Source: Acetoanaerobium noterae
GTDB taxonomy: Bacteria; Bacillota; Clostridia; Peptostreptococcales; Filifactoraceae
Length of the DNA stretch: 64,000 nt
NCBI RefSeq assembly: GCF_900168025.1
Contig: NZ_FUYN01000001.1
Location: forward strand, 124,001 to 188,000
Reading direction: 5' to 3'
Of the stretch, positions 63,412 to 64,000 are shown one piece after another. The notes beneath the pieces are model-generated. The model saw only the letters and a program-made list of their open reading frames with translations. It ran no database searches and was not told where the DNA came from. The first letter of the stretch is position 1, and each line of letters starts with the position of its first letter. Made by a program: the position numbers and the translations under genes.

Positions 63412-64000
63412 TTAGTTGTCAGTAGAAAGCAAAGCCAAGGAGTCAATCCAGTTACTAGAATTACTTTGCCTGTCTTTATTGATATTAATAACATGAATAT
63501 TATTTAGTTTATTTGTTTTCAGCTTTTGCGCAATTTTTTCTGAATTTGTATCAGGATTAATTTCAATTACAACAATATTCTTGTTTTCCATATCAATTAA
63601 AGATCTAATGATTCCATTAATATGCTCATCATCAGTGTTAAAACCAAATCCAATAACACATATTAAATCAGATGACTTGAAGTCATCGTACATTTTTACA
63701 TACTTCTTTGACATCTCAATGCATGTCATTGGCTTTGTTCCACTTTGAGTAAAAAGCAAAGGAACAAGGAAATGTATTTCATTGGCATCAAGTTCTTCTT
63801 TAGTGCCAATTCTATTTATATACGGATCATACCATAACTCTGTCGAACCGTTTAAATAGCATATTTCTGTACCTAAAACATCCTTAATGAAAGTATTATA
63901 GTTTGTCGTAGCAATTGTTGTGGGCTCAATTTCACCGCTATCTATTTTCGATTTCAGATCGTGATAATAGCCTTCATTAGAAAAACCACCGACTTCAGAA
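63412..64000 (-). CDS. SIR2-like domain protein (5' part beyond the window)
   Basis: The frame is open from the stop at 63412 to the right edge, about 195 codons; a longer N-terminus lies outside. SIR2-family elements are TIATTNYNTF (Asn of the NAD site), YLNGSTELWY and VIGFGFNTDDEHINGIIRSLI. At the position where the other SIR2 protein has IHG, this reads LNG, so the catalytic His appears to be Asn. The TTG near 63759 is internal, not the start. It is the first gene seen of the restriction operon. Confidence 0.8.
   Translation of the reverse strand, partial: SEVGGFSNEGYYHDLKSKIDSGEIEPTTIATTNYNTFIKDVLGTEICYLNGSTELWYDPYINRIGTKEELDANEIHFLVPLLFTQSGTKPMTCIEMSKKYVKMYDDFKSSDLICVIGFGFNTDDEHINGIIRSLIDMENKNIVVIEINPDTNSEKIAQKLKTNKLNNIHVININKDRQSNSSNWIDSLALLSTDN

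Noticed and set aside
63412-63759. A complete 115-residue protein starting at the TTG near 63759
   Set aside because: The frame stays open to the window edge and the upstream residues continue the SIR2 pattern, so the TTG is internal.

Overview
The window looks like a chromosomal segment of a low-GC, anaerobic, Gram-positive member of the Clostridia. The inference rests on AT-rich coding sequence, strong GGAGG-type ribosome binding sites with frequent GTG and TTG starts, a T-box leader and a yybP-ykoY riboswitch, and a paired threonine dehydrogenase / glycine C-acetyltransferase operon typical of amino-acid fermenters. A Peptostreptococcaceae-like host (for example near Acetoanaerobium) would fit, but no marker here proves it. 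No tRNA, rRNA or CRISPR array was seen.

Region 1 (1-31.5 kb) is core chromosome. In order it holds the 3' end of aroD, mscL, a two-site Ca2+-type P-ATPase, a cardiolipin synthase, a VTC-domain/DUF4956 pair and a two-component system. That system shares tandem 11-bp boxes with the VTC operon. Next come an ornithine-cyclodeaminase-family enzyme and a second P-type ATPase behind a Mn2+ riboswitch, with a changed ion site. A T-box-controlled amino-acid ABC transporter, uridine kinase, a GntR/ABC-2 operon and SpmA/SpmB-like membrane proteins follow. The region closes with a radical-SAM DNA-metabolism pair, a polyphosphate:AMP phosphotransferase, the tdh-kbl operon and two CheX-domain proteins.

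Region 2 (31.5-48.6 kb) is more accessory. A four-gene operon ends in a 1576-residue membrane protein with hendecad repeats, accompanied by two zinc-ribbon proteins and a DUF3592-like protein. A translationally coupled pair resembling DUF6323/DUF6179 follows. Then come EcsC, a lipoprotein phosphoesterase, a flavin reductase, a drug-type ABC exporter, a rifampin ADP-ribosyltransferase, a RibD/DHFR-type reductase and a GFA-family protein.

Region 3 (48.6 kb to the right edge) is a mobile and defence region, with visibly higher GC from about 51 kb. It starts with a KilA-N protein, an IS3 OrfA remnant, an IstB (IS21) remnant, a Nudix hydrolase and an amber-interrupted ORF. A large serine recombinase with a small partner gene and a RepA-like hexameric ATPase follow. 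Next to these lie a direct-repeat cluster and a four-unit 21-bp iteron array, which looks like replication machinery. The last 9 kb is one defence operon on the minus strand: SIR2-like protein (cut by the window edge), small HTH protein, hsdM, hsdS, hsdR, second SIR2-like protein.

The most notable signals are the giant-protein operon, the type I restriction-modification operon bracketed by two SIR2 proteins (one lacking the catalytic His), the iteron array beside the RepA-like gene, the shared two-component boxes, and the Mn2+ riboswitch paired with a one-site P-ATPase. Many starts were moved inward from the longest ORF because the best ribosome binding site sits before an internal start codon; each case is noted.
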